Source: Psychrobacter sp. AH5
GTDB lineage: Bacteria > Pseudomonadota > Gammaproteobacteria > Pseudomonadales > Moraxellaceae
Assembly: GCF_040371085.1 (NCBI RefSeq)
Contig: NZ_JAMBMT010000001.1
Location: 992,001 to 1,056,000, forward strand
Direction of reading: 5' to 3'
Length of the DNA: 64,000 nt
Shown here: positions 17,271 through 25,807 of the stretch, piece by piece
How positions within the stretch are numbered: position 1 is the first letter of the stretch
Layout: every line of letters begins with the position of its first letter
Made by a program: the position numbers and the translations under genes
The notes under the pieces: generated by a model
The model's database searches: none
Seen by the model: the letters and a program-made list of their open reading frames with translations, nothing else
Told to the model about the DNA's origin: nothing

Positions 17271-20200
17271 TTAAAAATTAGAGTTATCATTTAAACGTGG
17301 GTTCTTGCTCGCATCTTTAGCTTTAAATAAGTCTTCGTCAAACTTAAAGCGTAATCTAAAATACGCGCCTTGTTGGGTAGTATCTTCATAAGCGATATCA
17401 TCGTCTTCAAAGCCCATAAAGTTATAGCCAAGTGATAACCAAAGATTGGTCATTGGGCTATAGCCGACCTCAGCACCTAGCATATACGACATATCATCAG
17501 CTTGCTTATTCCAATAAGTACCAGCTTGTAATCCTACATCCCAGCGCTCACTGATATCATAAAGACCACGGCCATACAGCGCATGAGCAGTGTTATCGCT
17601 GCTGATATTATCGGCGTCAAACTGGGTATGTTTGCCAGCATAGCGACCTGATAAAGTTAAGGGGCGTGTGGGGTGATAGTTACCACTCAATGACCAGACA
17701 ACAGTATCTTTTTGATAAGCATCATCGCCAGTATTATTATCGTCTAGACGGTATTCAAGCTTAGCTAAAGCGTCTAGCTGATTACTATCATAGTCGCGGA
17801 AAGCTGCGCCTAATTGAAAGCGGTTAATAGTACGATCGCCATCCGTATAGTCAACACGCGAGTAGATGTCTTTGGCGAGTAAAGTCACCTCATCGGTGTA
17901 GCGATAAGCAATACCTGCGCTACCGAGCAAGGTATCGCTCGTTTCGCCCCAACGCTTCTCAAAACGTCCAGAAGCTTTATAGTCTTCTTTTGCTAAATAT
18001 TCAACACCAATGCCAGCGGCGGTCGCGGTGTTCTCGGTGTCGCCCTCTAAAGACTCTACGCGCTCAAATAAGGTGTTAATCGTTAGGCCTTGCTGTACAT
18101 ACCATTTGTTTTTTAGACCGATAGCGGCTTCTGCTTCACGTGCGCTAATAGCATCACGCATACGGTATTCGCTATAGACTTTGCCATCTTTCATGTAGTT
18201 GGCATCAAAACCAACGACAGTACGTTGACGCTCTTCGGTATCATCCAAGCCATAGCTGCCAGAGAGACTGTTAATTAAGTCATGGCGAGCATAAAGACGA
18301 CCTAGACCACCTAGCGGCGTCTCGCCACCGATAGAGGTGGCATTACGTTCACTGTTATCGATATCTTGCTCGTATTCTGCAAACACTAGCGAGTTATTAA
18401 GCTTTGGCAAACGCGCAGTAATACGGGCGCGAGCAGTGGTGCCTTCAATGTCTTTATCAGCATTATTGACGCCGCTAAGTGCCGATTGATTGATAATATC
18501 ATCATTAAAGATTGTATCATCAGTGACATCGACGACGTCTGTAGCCTCTTGAATACTGCGTGAGGCGGCTGTCGCATCTTGCTTATAATAACGTACCCCA
18601 ATCTCACCGACGATGTTAGTACTTAGACGCTGCTCGATACTAGCAAGTACCCCTTGTCGGCTGGCTTCGGTCGTTAAGTCCTTAGTGCGAACGCCTTCTA
18701 ATTTTAGCGCAGTCTTCTTATCATTGATTAAGTGCGCAACTTCAAACCCAGACTCTTGACGGCCAGCCGTTTGCGGAGAGGCGCCAGTGACAAAGCCCTC
18801 ATCAGTATCATTATAATAAGCTTTGGCACGGGTGTTTTTCTTATCATCATAATCAAGCTCTACGCGTAGCGCATCACCATCCGCGTCATTACCCTGTAAC
18901 TTAGTAGTATTGATCTGATTACTAGGCTCAAAGTTAGGATTCTCCGCTTTATTCATCGCGTACTCAGCGACTAGCTTTAGCTTGTCATTCATTTTAATGA
19001 CGGTATTGACACTAGCAAGCTGTTCTTTATTTAGTGGATCATCGCTATTGATGTAGCTACCGCCAACAGCTACTTTTTTGTTGAGTTGCTGCTTGAGCGC
19101 AACGCCGCCCACCCAGTATTTCTCGCCACCTTCATCGACTTCTACGGTGACGCGTAAGTAGATAGGATTGCCATTGATATCTTGGCTAGCGATAGGCGAC
19201 TTTAAAAATAAGCTGCGGCTAATAGGGTCAATTTCATAATCAGCAAAGCGGGTCAGTATCTCGCGGCTGATGATAAGTCCTGGATTATTGACATCACGAG
19301 TGATCACCTCGATCGTTTCAGAGTTCTCTAAAACCGCATCAAAATTCTCAGCTAATGGGTAAGGGCCTGAGATACCCAAACCGCGAGTCTCATTGACGCG
19401 CTGGCTAGTGCTAGTCTCAGCGGCAAAGGCGGTCACGCGCGTATCTTCATCTTCATACTGCGCTTTTACGCCAGTCAAAGTACGGTTATATTGGCCAAGC
19501 TTAATGCCTTCGTCATTATCTATTTGAGTCTTTAGATCGCCGTACATAGCAAATGAGCGACCTTTATCAACGCGTACATAGAGCTTGCTAGTCGACTGCG
19601 CATCAAAGCCCTTAGCTGAGCTATCACCATAGACCGGATAATACTCGCCAGGCTCTATATCACGAAACAGACGCTCGCCTTTTTTGTCACTATCATAAGA
19701 TAGCGTCAATAGATAATCACCGCGTACTTTGCCTTTTAGGAACATAGCGGCGCGGCCAGAGGCGGCGTAGTCATCGTTACCTGCGTACTCATGCAGCTCT
19801 TGCTCAAAGGCGCCTTGAGCGTCAGTGATCTGGCTACCATCAAAGTCTTTGAGTGAAATAGCGCCCTCAACGATACCAACCGCGATAAGCGGACGTAGAT
19901 TTGCGGTAAATTGCAGTGGAATGACTTGTTTGCTACTACCAGTGTCGATGATCAGCTCACCTTTGCCCGGTACACTTGGCGCTGTCACCGGAATGAGTAG
20001 TTCACCGCCAGAGACAGTAACCTGCGTGCCTACTTTATCTTTACTGCTATCTTTTAAATTGATCCGGCCAATGTTGGTATCGATAGTGATAGGAGTTGAG
20101 GCGATATAAGGACTACCGTCGCGATTCTTTAGGCTGATAACCACTTGATATTCGCTGACGCCATCGGCGGGAACGAGCTGATCTTGAGTACGGTAATCGA

Positions 20201-22601
20201 TAGCTTGCAAGCTATCCGGTGTCATCACTTTAATGGTTTGCTCAGAGATAACTTTACCATTGACGTCAGTGGCTACGCCGCGCAAAGTATTACTGCCGCG
20301 CTTTAGATCAACCGCGTAGTAATCAAAGGCGGTTACACTTTGTTTTTCTTGCTCAGCGGTTTTACCGATTTGCTGCTCTGATACCGCTTTGCCATTGGCA
20401 TACAGGGTGAAAGTAGAGCCTAGCGGCGCTTGCACTTGTACCATTTGTTTATAAGTACTAAGCTGCTGCCCTTCATTTAAGTTAATAAAGGCCACCTCAT
20501 TAGTAGCGACTTCTTTTAGGTACTCTTCTAATACTTTGGGCTGCGGCTGCGCAACTTTAGTCACTGCCATATCGACGCGATTGCTAGCAGAACTAACCAT
20601 ATTATTGACGATAGCCGAGTCACACTGGATACCTTGATCTAGCGCATCATTAGACTTACAGCCGCTAGCATCAACATTATCTTTATAATCGCGATTATAA
20701 ATAGGCTCTAAATCAAGCTCGCTTTTTATCGCTTGCTCAAGTGCATTATTTTTTGCACTTATTGACTTGCTACGGGCAATCAGCTCAGTATTTAGACGCT
20801 CCGTACTATCACCCATACCGCCGACGATACCGAAGTCAGCACGATGCAGCTCGCCGTATTTTAAGTCCACAAAACGGCTACCAGCGTCGCCTGTATTACG
20901 GTTACTTTGAATTACCAGCTCGGTGGCATTAGGAATGGTAGTGCGATCCACTTTGAGTACATGAGTCTTGGCGCTGATGCCATAAAAGTTATACTTACCT
21001 TCAGGATCGGTGACCACGAAGTTACCGTTTTCCATATAGATACGCACGCCAGCGACCCCAAGCTCGCCTTCTTCTTTTTGTTGGATGCCATCACGGTTGA
21101 TGTCGTGATAGACCTTGCCAACGATGATGCCATCGGTATTCATCACGCCGCGCTCGACATCGATCTGCCACTGCGCTTCTCTAGAGGTAAATAGTCTTTT
21201 ATTTTCATTACTACCTTGCGCTATAGCACGGTTAATACCATCGCCACCCAAGGCAGAGGCACCAATTAATACTCGATAAGTAATGTCTTTGCTTTCACCT
21301 ATATCTAAAGTACCTAAATTTAGAACTTGATACTTACCTTCAGTTTTGAATTCTGTAGTTTGTGCTTGAGCGATAGCTATATCACTACTATTTTGGTCTT
21401 TAATAATACGTACACTGTTTGAAACAATATCAAAACCACGTGGTAGCGCGTCTTTTAGTTGAACGTCATAAGCTATAGCTTTACCATCATTTTTTACATT
21501 GATGGTATAACTAACATAATCACCAAGTTCAGCGCTTTTAACTTCACTCTCTTTAATAACTTTTAATTTTGGCGTTTCATCAATAATGCTGATGGTATTA
21601 CTGATATCTTCATCAACGGGGGTAAGGTCAGTTGTCTTAGGCAATTCATCAGCGCTGAGACCTACCGAAGGTGCGATACAGGCTTCAAGTTTGGCAGTTA
21701 AAGTATCTCCATCTAGTGTCTGAATAATGTCATCAACTATAGCATTGGAGTTGACAGCAGTAGGCGCTTGCAGACGGTATTTACCAGTGTTGACACCAGT
21801 TTCAATGGCCTTTAGAGAATATGTGTCGCTTGTTTTTGGTGAAGAAATAGTGACCCAAACCTGATCTTTCTTATCATCTTGTAAATTACACGCTGCATAA
21901 CCTACTTGAACGAAGATGTCTTCTTCTACTTGAGTTTTAGTTTTAAATTCATTAAAAGTTTCATCCATAAAATCAATACGAGGCGCTACCACTATGACAC
22001 TATCGGTAGCTAAAGCAGCGCTAACAGAAGGATCTTCTATTATGGTAGCGCCAAGTTTGATATTAGCAGTGTCGCCATCTTGAGCTTCTTTACTGACTAG
22101 AGCTTGTACGATAAATTGAATACTTTCAGCTTGTTGAAGTTTTATCTGAGCACTAAGATTATTGAGAATAAGTTCTCGATCAGCTTCATCAATGATGCCA
22201 TTATTATTAAGATCTTGATAGATTCTTAGATTGGATAGCATTGCTTCAGGAGCCAAACGTAAGCTTACAGTTGCCTCATCCGTACTAGTGTTTTTTAGGA
22301 CATTTATCCAACTCGCTACTGTACCTGGCGCTACTGTCTTTGGCATGGCTTGCGATAAGCTAAGACCATAAATGATAGGTGTTGATGACACAAGTTGCAC
22401 AGTGTTTGAGCTAGCATTAATGACAATATCATCTTTATTATCGAGGCTGTAGCTCACTTGTGCGGTATTCTGGATATTATTCACAACAGGAGCTGCCAAC
22501 GCCATATTTGATTGCATAAGCAACATTGCAGCCGTCAGCGCTGAGATCTTCGCTGTACTATGCATGTTGTGTTTAGACGTATTGAGTACATGTGATGTCA
22601 T
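17271..22601 (-). CDS. Giant outer-membrane protein: DUF11, SdrD_B-like and beta-barrel parts
   Basis: Large surface protein of 1776 residues from the ATG at 22601; a TTG six codons upstream is less likely. Signal peptide to about residue 37 (SNMALAAP). Then a beta module, with a Ca-binding-like loop (DLNNNGIIDEAD) near residue 130. A DUF11 domain spans about 345-470 (SAELGDYVSYTINVKNDG, LKDALPRGFDIV) and an SdrD_B/Cna-B-like domain about 485-595 (VGKVYHDINRDGIQQKEEG). Further Ig-like modules run to about 900 (VPADGVSEYQVVISLKNRDG). The last about 860 residues alternate short amphipathic strands and turns, as in a large outer-membrane barrel, and the protein ends in Phe. Probably a barrel-anchored surface protein; its partner or substrate is unknown. 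The gene lies 170 bases downstream of the 708-residue gene, with two hairpins between. Confidence 0.82.
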   Translation of the reverse strand: MTSHVLNTSKHNMHSTAKISALTAAMLLMQSNMALAAPVVNNIQNTAQVSYSLDNKDDIVINASSNTVQLVSSTPIIYGLSLSQAMPKTVAPGTVASWINVLKNTSTDEATVSLRLAPEAMLSNLRIYQDLNNNGIIDEADRELILNNLSAQIKLQQAESIQFIVQALVSKEAQDGDTANIKLGATIIEDPSVSAALATDSVIVVAPRIDFMDETFNEFKTKTQVEEDIFVQVGYAACNLQDDKKDQVWVTISSPKTSDTYSLKAIETGVNTGKYRLQAPTAVNSNAIVDDIIQTLDGDTLTAKLEACIAPSVGLSADELPKTTDLTPVDEDISNTISIIDETPKLKVIKESEVKSAELGDYVSYTINVKNDGKAIAYDVQLKDALPRGFDIVSNSVRIIKDQNSSDIAIAQAQTTEFKTEGKYQVLNLGTLDIGESKDITYRVLIGASALGGDGINRAIAQGSNENKRLFTSREAQWQIDVERGVMNTDGIIVGKVYHDINRDGIQQKEEGELGVAGVRIYMENGNFVVTDPEGKYNFYGISAKTHVLKVDRTTIPNATELVIQSNRNTGDAGSRFVDLKYGELHRADFGIVGGMGDSTERLNTELIARSKSISAKNNALEQAIKSELDLEPIYNRDYKDNVDASGCKSNDALDQGIQCDSAIVNNMVSSASNRVDMAVTKVAQPQPKVLEEYLKEVATNEVAFINLNEGQQLSTYKQMVQVQAPLGSTFTLYANGKAVSEQQIGKTAEQEKQSVTAFDYYAVDLKRGSNTLRGVATDVNGKVISEQTIKVMTPDSLQAIDYRTQDQLVPADGVSEYQVVISLKNRDGSPYIASTPITIDTNIGRINLKDSSKDKVGTQVTVSGGELLIPVTAPSVPGKGELIIDTGSSKQVIPLQFTANLRPLIAVGIVEGAISLKDFDGSQITDAQGAFEQELHEYAGNDDYAASGRAAMFLKGKVRGDYLLTLSYDSDKKGERLFRDIEPGEYYPVYGDSSAKGFDAQSTSKLYVRVDKGRSFAMYGDLKTQIDNDEGIKLGQYNRTLTGVKAQYEDEDTRVTAFAAETSTSQRVNETRGLGISGPYPLAENFDAVLENSETIEVITRDVNNPGLIISREILTRFADYEIDPISRSLFLKSPIASQDINGNPIYLRVTVEVDEGGEKYWVGGVALKQQLNKKVAVGGSYINSDDPLNKEQLASVNTVIKMNDKLKLVAEYAMNKAENPNFEPSNQINTTKLQGNDADGDALRVELDYDDKKNTRAKAYYNDTDEGFVTGASPQTAGRQESGFEVAHLINDKKTALKLEGVRTKDLTTEASRQGVLASIEQRLSTNIVGEIGVRYYKQDATAASRSIQEATDVVDVTDDTIFNDDIINQSALSGVNNADKDIEGTTARARITARLPKLNNSLVFAEYEQDIDNSERNATSIGGETPLGGLGRLYARHDLINSLSGSYGLDDTEERQRTVVGFDANYMKDGKVYSEYRMRDAISAREAEAAIGLKNKWYVQQGLTINTLFERVESLEGDTENTATAAGIGVEYLAKEDYKASGRFEKRWGETSDTLLGSAGIAYRYTDEVTLLAKDIYSRVDYTDGDRTINRFQLGAAFRDYDSNQLDALAKLEYRLDDNNTGDDAYQKDTVVWSLSGNYHPTRPLTLSGRYAGKHTQFDADNISSDNTAHALYGRGLYDISERWDVGLQAGTYWNKQADDMSYMLGAEVGYSPMTNLWLSLGYNFMGFEDDDIAYEDTTQQGAYFRLRFKFDEDLFKAKDASKNPRLNDNSNF

Positions 22602-22646
22602 AATAAGTCGCTTATCCAATAAAACATAAAGGGGAGGGTGGTAATG

Positions 22647-22687
22647 CTCTAGCTTAGCTAATTAAATTCAATCAACTCAAGCTAGAG
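22647..22687 (-). repeat. Inverted repeat between two surface-protein genes
   Basis: CTCTAGCTT and AAGCTAGAG are perfect nine-base complements separated by 23 bases. Lies in the 170-base gap after the 708-residue gene. There is no U-tract, so an RNA stability or processing element is more likely than a terminator. Confidence 0.6.
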
Positions 22688-22695
22688 GGTTTATC

Positions 22696-22719
22696 TATAA
22701 GCGTCTATTGAAGCTTATA
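22696..22719 (-). repeat. Second inverted repeat in the same gap
   Basis: TATAAGC and GCTTATA pair perfectly over seven bases with a ten-base loop, immediately next to the inverted repeat at 22647-22687. No U-tract follows on either strand. Confidence 0.5.
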
Positions 22720-22771
22720 CTTATAGGTGCTATTTAAATTAAATATTACTGTTTACATTTCTAATTGATAT

Positions 22772-24898
22772 TTAGGGCGTAGGCGGTAATGGTAATCCTC
22801 CAGTTGGCGTTACCGCTCCTGTTTCAGAAATCTTAGTAGAAAAATAAACAGTGCCTGTTTCTGACGCTTTTAGAGCTGGAAAAGTAGCGACAAGTGTTGG
22901 CGATACATAACTTGAAGTAGCAAATGCTGAGCTATTAGAGGTAGTAGAAGTTAAATTACCGTTATATGTAACCTTATTAGTGTCAAATTTATCGGTTATA
23001 ATGACATTTTTCACAGCGTTAGCAGCTTCTTTGAAAGTGCTTTCAGCAGTGATCTTGTAGTAGATACAAGCACCAGGTTTTGCATTCTCATTGCTACCTA
23101 GAACTGTTTTAACATAGCTAAGTGAAGTTGCTGTTACTCCAGTACAAGCAGCAATTGCTTGCTCTTTAGCTAAAATAATGCCTTCCATAGTAGTTTTAGA
23201 CGTGGTTTCATTATTGCTTGTAAGCGTAGGTACAGCGGTTCCCTCAACTGCTGTTTGTGGCAATACCTTGATAGTCATAACTTCATAGGTGCCTATGTCG
23301 CCAGCTACACCATTGACAGAATTACCATTAGTGCTGACTTTTACAAAAATTCTGACGCCTTCATCAACGCTTAAACCATTCAGTGCAGCATCGGTATTTC
23401 CTACAGCGTTATATAAGTCATAAGTTCCAGTAGTACCAGTATTATCAAGCTTAGTGTCCTCTGCGTCAAAAGAACCATTGCCATTTGAGTCGAAATAAAC
23501 GTCTCCAATAGTAATTTTATTATTATCTGTTGTAGGTGAAATGGTGAAAAGGACGTCACCAGCTTTAGTGGCTTCTTTAATATCAGTACCTTTGTTAGTA
23601 ATAACGTAGCTATACACATTGTCATTACTAATTAATGGTACTTCTTTATTAGTGCCTTCGCTGATAGTAATGTTACGAGTTTGGTTGCGGGTAGTGACTG
23701 TTGCATCAGTGTTGTCATCTTTTCCGTCTTTATCTTCAGGTGCATTAGGATCTTCGTAGTTGTTTTCATTAGCTCCACCACCAGAGACCGTATCTGATCT
23801 ATCGATTAGATCAGGGTTGTTAGCGTTCGTATCGTTTAAAGTATCATCTTTGACAATAGCTACGTTAGTTAGCGAACTACCTGAGTCTATAGGAGTAGAA
23901 ATACTGGTATCTTTTTTCGCACGGAAAGTAATAGTAATTGTCTCGCCCTGCTTCAAATTTTGACCAGTGACATTAATTGTATCGTTATTAGTGCCAGAAA
24001 AAGTAGGAGTGACTGCAGTAGAGGCAGTACCAGAGGTAGAACCAGTAACGGTAGAAGTAGGGGTAGTAGTAGTAAGTGCAACCAAGCCTATAGGCAATGT
24101 ATCAATAACATTAAAAGCCTTGGCATCAGCATTACCTTCATTCTTAATAGTGATCGTATAATCGACATAAGCATTATTATTAGCAGTATCGAAAAAATTA
24201 TTATTAAGATTAGTATTAGCAGACTTGGTAATGGCGTAGATAGGCGTTTTAGTGATAGCATTATCTGTGTTAGATGCCTGATAACTAGCAGGAGTGCTAC
24301 CAGTCTTGTCTTTCAAATATTTACTAGAGGCGGTAACAGTAAGAGCAGCGTTTTGTCCGACATTACGTTTGATATTAGAGGTTGAGGTAATAGTGATGGT
24401 TGCCGTTTCTTCTGGCGCTAGTACGATACCGTCTGCAGCGACGTAATTTTTAACCGTTGCAGGATCTTTAGAAGTAGTATAGGTAATGACGTTACTACTA
24501 TAATTGAAGTTATCATTAGTCGCTTGAACAATATCGAGAGTATATTTATCAGTGACGTTACCTTTGTTTTGAAGAGTATGTTCGAACGATACTGACTGAC
24601 CAGCTTGCGGGTTGATTGTTAAGTCTTTGTTCAGATCATCAGTAAGATCATCATCTGCTGAGGTAGCTTCAAAGATAAATGAGCTGGTCTCAGATACAGT
24701 CACTGTGACTTTATTAGAAGTGGCGGTCTGTTCCGTTGTATCAGTACCAACTTTGTAAGTAGCACTAGCTGAGTTATCAATTGTTACTGTTTTGGCTGAT
24801 TTGCCAGAAGGCGCAGCGGCTATAGCGCTAGTAGATAAACCCATCACCGCGGCGACACCGACGGCAAGCAGGCTATAGTTAAAAGTATTTGATTTCAT
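22772..24898 (-). CDS. Secreted DUF11-type surface protein, 708 residues
   Basis: Exported protein with a clear signal peptide ([20 protein letters not shown], cleaved near residue 28). The mature chain is Thr/Asn/Ser/Asp-rich beta structure with almost no Cys. A DUF11 repeat lies at about 215-350 ([30 protein letters not shown]). A Ca-binding-like loop [12 protein letters not shown] is near residue 470. A C-terminal module at about 592-695 ([32 protein letters not shown]) also ends the 693-residue neighbour. The chain finishes in the Pro-rich [13 protein letters not shown] precedes the ATG. The gene lies 75 bases after the 154-residue gene, likely in one transcript. Its function is unknown; a polymeric surface or matrix role is an inference. 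Confidence 0.8.
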   Translation of the reverse strand: MKSNTFNYSLLAVGVAAVMGLSTSAIAAAPSGKSAKTVTIDNSASATYKVGTDTTEQTATSNKVTVTVSETSSFIFEATSADDDLTDDLNKDLTINPQAGQSVSFEHTLQNKGNVTDKYTLDIVQATNDNFNYSSNVITYTTSKDPATVKNYVAADGIVLAPEETATITITSTSNIKRNVGQNAALTVTASSKYLKDKTGSTPASYQASNTDNAITKTPIYAITKSANTNLNNNFFDTANNNAYVDYTITIKNEGNADAKAFNVIDTLPIGLVALTTTTPTSTVTGSTSGTASTAVTPTFSGTNNDTINVTGQNLKQGETITITFRAKKDTSISTPIDSGSSLTNVAIVKDDTLNDTNANNPDLIDRSDTVSGGGANENNYEDPNAPEDKDGKDDNTDATVTTRNQTRNITISEGTNKEVPLISNDNVYSYVITNKGTDIKEATKAGDVLFTISPTTDNNKITIGDVYFDSNGNGSFDAEDTKLDNTGTTGTYDLYNAVGNTDAALNGLSVDEGVRIFVKVSTNGNSVNGVAGDIGTYEVMTIKVLPQTAVEGTAVPTLTSNNETTSKTTMEGIILAKEQAIAACTGVTATSLSYVKTVLGSNENAKPGACIYYKITAESTFKEAANAVKNVIITDKFDTNKVTYNGNLTSTTSNSSAFATSSYVSPTLVATFPALKASETGTVYFSTKISETGAVTPTGGLPLPPTP

Positions 24899-24973
24899 TT
24901 AGGACTCCAAGGGTGATTAGTAAAGCTCAGGTTAAAGGGTGTATTAAAGAAACTAACGGTAATAACAGCTTAA

Positions 24974-25438
24974 TTAATTTACAGTCGTATTCAGCGCCAC
25001 AGCGGCTGATTTTTGTGCCGGTAATAATCTGATATTCCAGCGTAGGCTACGGTATTCAGAGTAAGGAACTTTGACCATCTTGCCATTGACCTTACGCATT
25101 AGTGGTATATCAGCATAGTTCTTACCATCAGTGCTGGCTTGAGCACTATTGGGTATAGCTTCACCGGTGAAAGTCATGTTGGCAGGAATAGGAAGTACGA
25201 CTTCTAAATCCTTTATGTCTTGGTTGATAGTATTCGAGTAAGTGGCTTTGTACTGTACTACTGTGCCAGTGGGCGCAGTGTTGACTGGTATGTAAGAAAC
25301 CTTGCCTTCGCTATTGGTGACAACCTTATTAGCAGACAGTTGCATCTTTAATGCGTCATCAGCATGAGCAACACCCATTAAGCTAATAGAGGCTGCAGTT
25401 GCTATTAGCACCTTACGCAGTGTGATGATATATTTCAT
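24974..25438 (-). CDS. Small exported DUF11-like protein, 154 residues
   Basis: Signal peptide to about residue 26 (LMGVAHADDA). The rest is essentially one DUF11-like beta-sandwich: VVQYKATYSNTINQDIKDLE and VVLPIPANMTFTGEAI follow the pattern of a conserved-repeat domain (an interaction strand, then a 'potential/degenerate' strand with Pro). The conserved C-terminal tail is SLRWNIRLLPAQKS. AAGGATAACTTT precedes the ATG. It sits between the 693- and 708-residue secreted proteins and is probably a single-domain partner of the DUF11 proteins. No enzymatic motif is visible. Confidence 0.78.
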   Translation of the reverse strand: MKYIITLRKVLIATAASISLMGVAHADDALKMQLSANKVVTNSEGKVSYIPVNTAPTGTVVQYKATYSNTINQDIKDLEVVLPIPANMTFTGEAIPNSAQASTDGKNYADIPLMRKVNGKMVKVPYSEYRSLRWNIRLLPAQKSAAVALNTTVN

Positions 25439-25682
25439 AAAGTTATCCTTGCTTGGTCTATTTTTGATACTATCGTTATATTCTTTAAAACAAATATAAA
25501 TTTAGCCGTTGGTTATGCTTAAAATACCTTTCATTTACTGTTTTTTTTATAAGCAATATTTATGCCAACTTTTTATTAGATAATGATAATTTTGACGAAG
25601 GTAAGACATTTAATTACACAGTGTATTTTTACAGAGATAATACAAACAAGCACTATAAAAGCGATGGACGGTACTTAAAAAT

Positions 25683-25698
25683 AGCTGAACGGTCAGCT
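25683..25698 (-). repeat. Small perfect hairpin
   Basis: AGCTGA-ACGG-TCAGCT, a six-pair stem with a four-base loop and no T-run, about 110 bases after the 693-residue gene's stop. Confidence 0.5.
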
Positions 25699-25742
25699 GA
25701 TTAAACGCGTAAAGCTCCGTCTAATCAATAGCTTGTACTTAC

Positions 25743-25771
25743 TGCTAAGCATCACAAAGTGACGCTTAGCA
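25743..25771 (-). repeat. Strong hairpin downstream of the 693-residue gene
   Basis: TGCTAAGC and GCTTAGCA form a perfect eight-pair stem. Four further pairs (TCAC/GTGA) after one mismatch leave an AAA loop. It lies 37 bases after the stop codon. No U-tract follows, as in the other hairpins of this block. Confidence 0.72.
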
Positions 25772-25807
25772 AAGATAGGATTATGATATTTAGGTATAAT
25801 AGGCTGG

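Larger units (their letters stand above)
25439..25807. other. 369-bp gap inside the surface-protein block
   Basis: Non-coding. It holds two hairpins near the 3' end of the 693-residue gene (25683-25698 and 25743-25771) and an AT-rich stretch with a run of eight T. It probably contains the promoter of the 154-residue gene on the minus strand, but I could not pick a convincing -35/-10 pair. Confidence 0.5.

Noticed and set aside
23960..24385. 141-codon plus-strand open frame, the longest of many frames opposite the DUF11 protein genes
   Set aside because: It is the antisense of a Thr/Asn/Ser-rich repeat protein; composition is Ser/Arg/Ile-biased, with no ribosome site and no domain.
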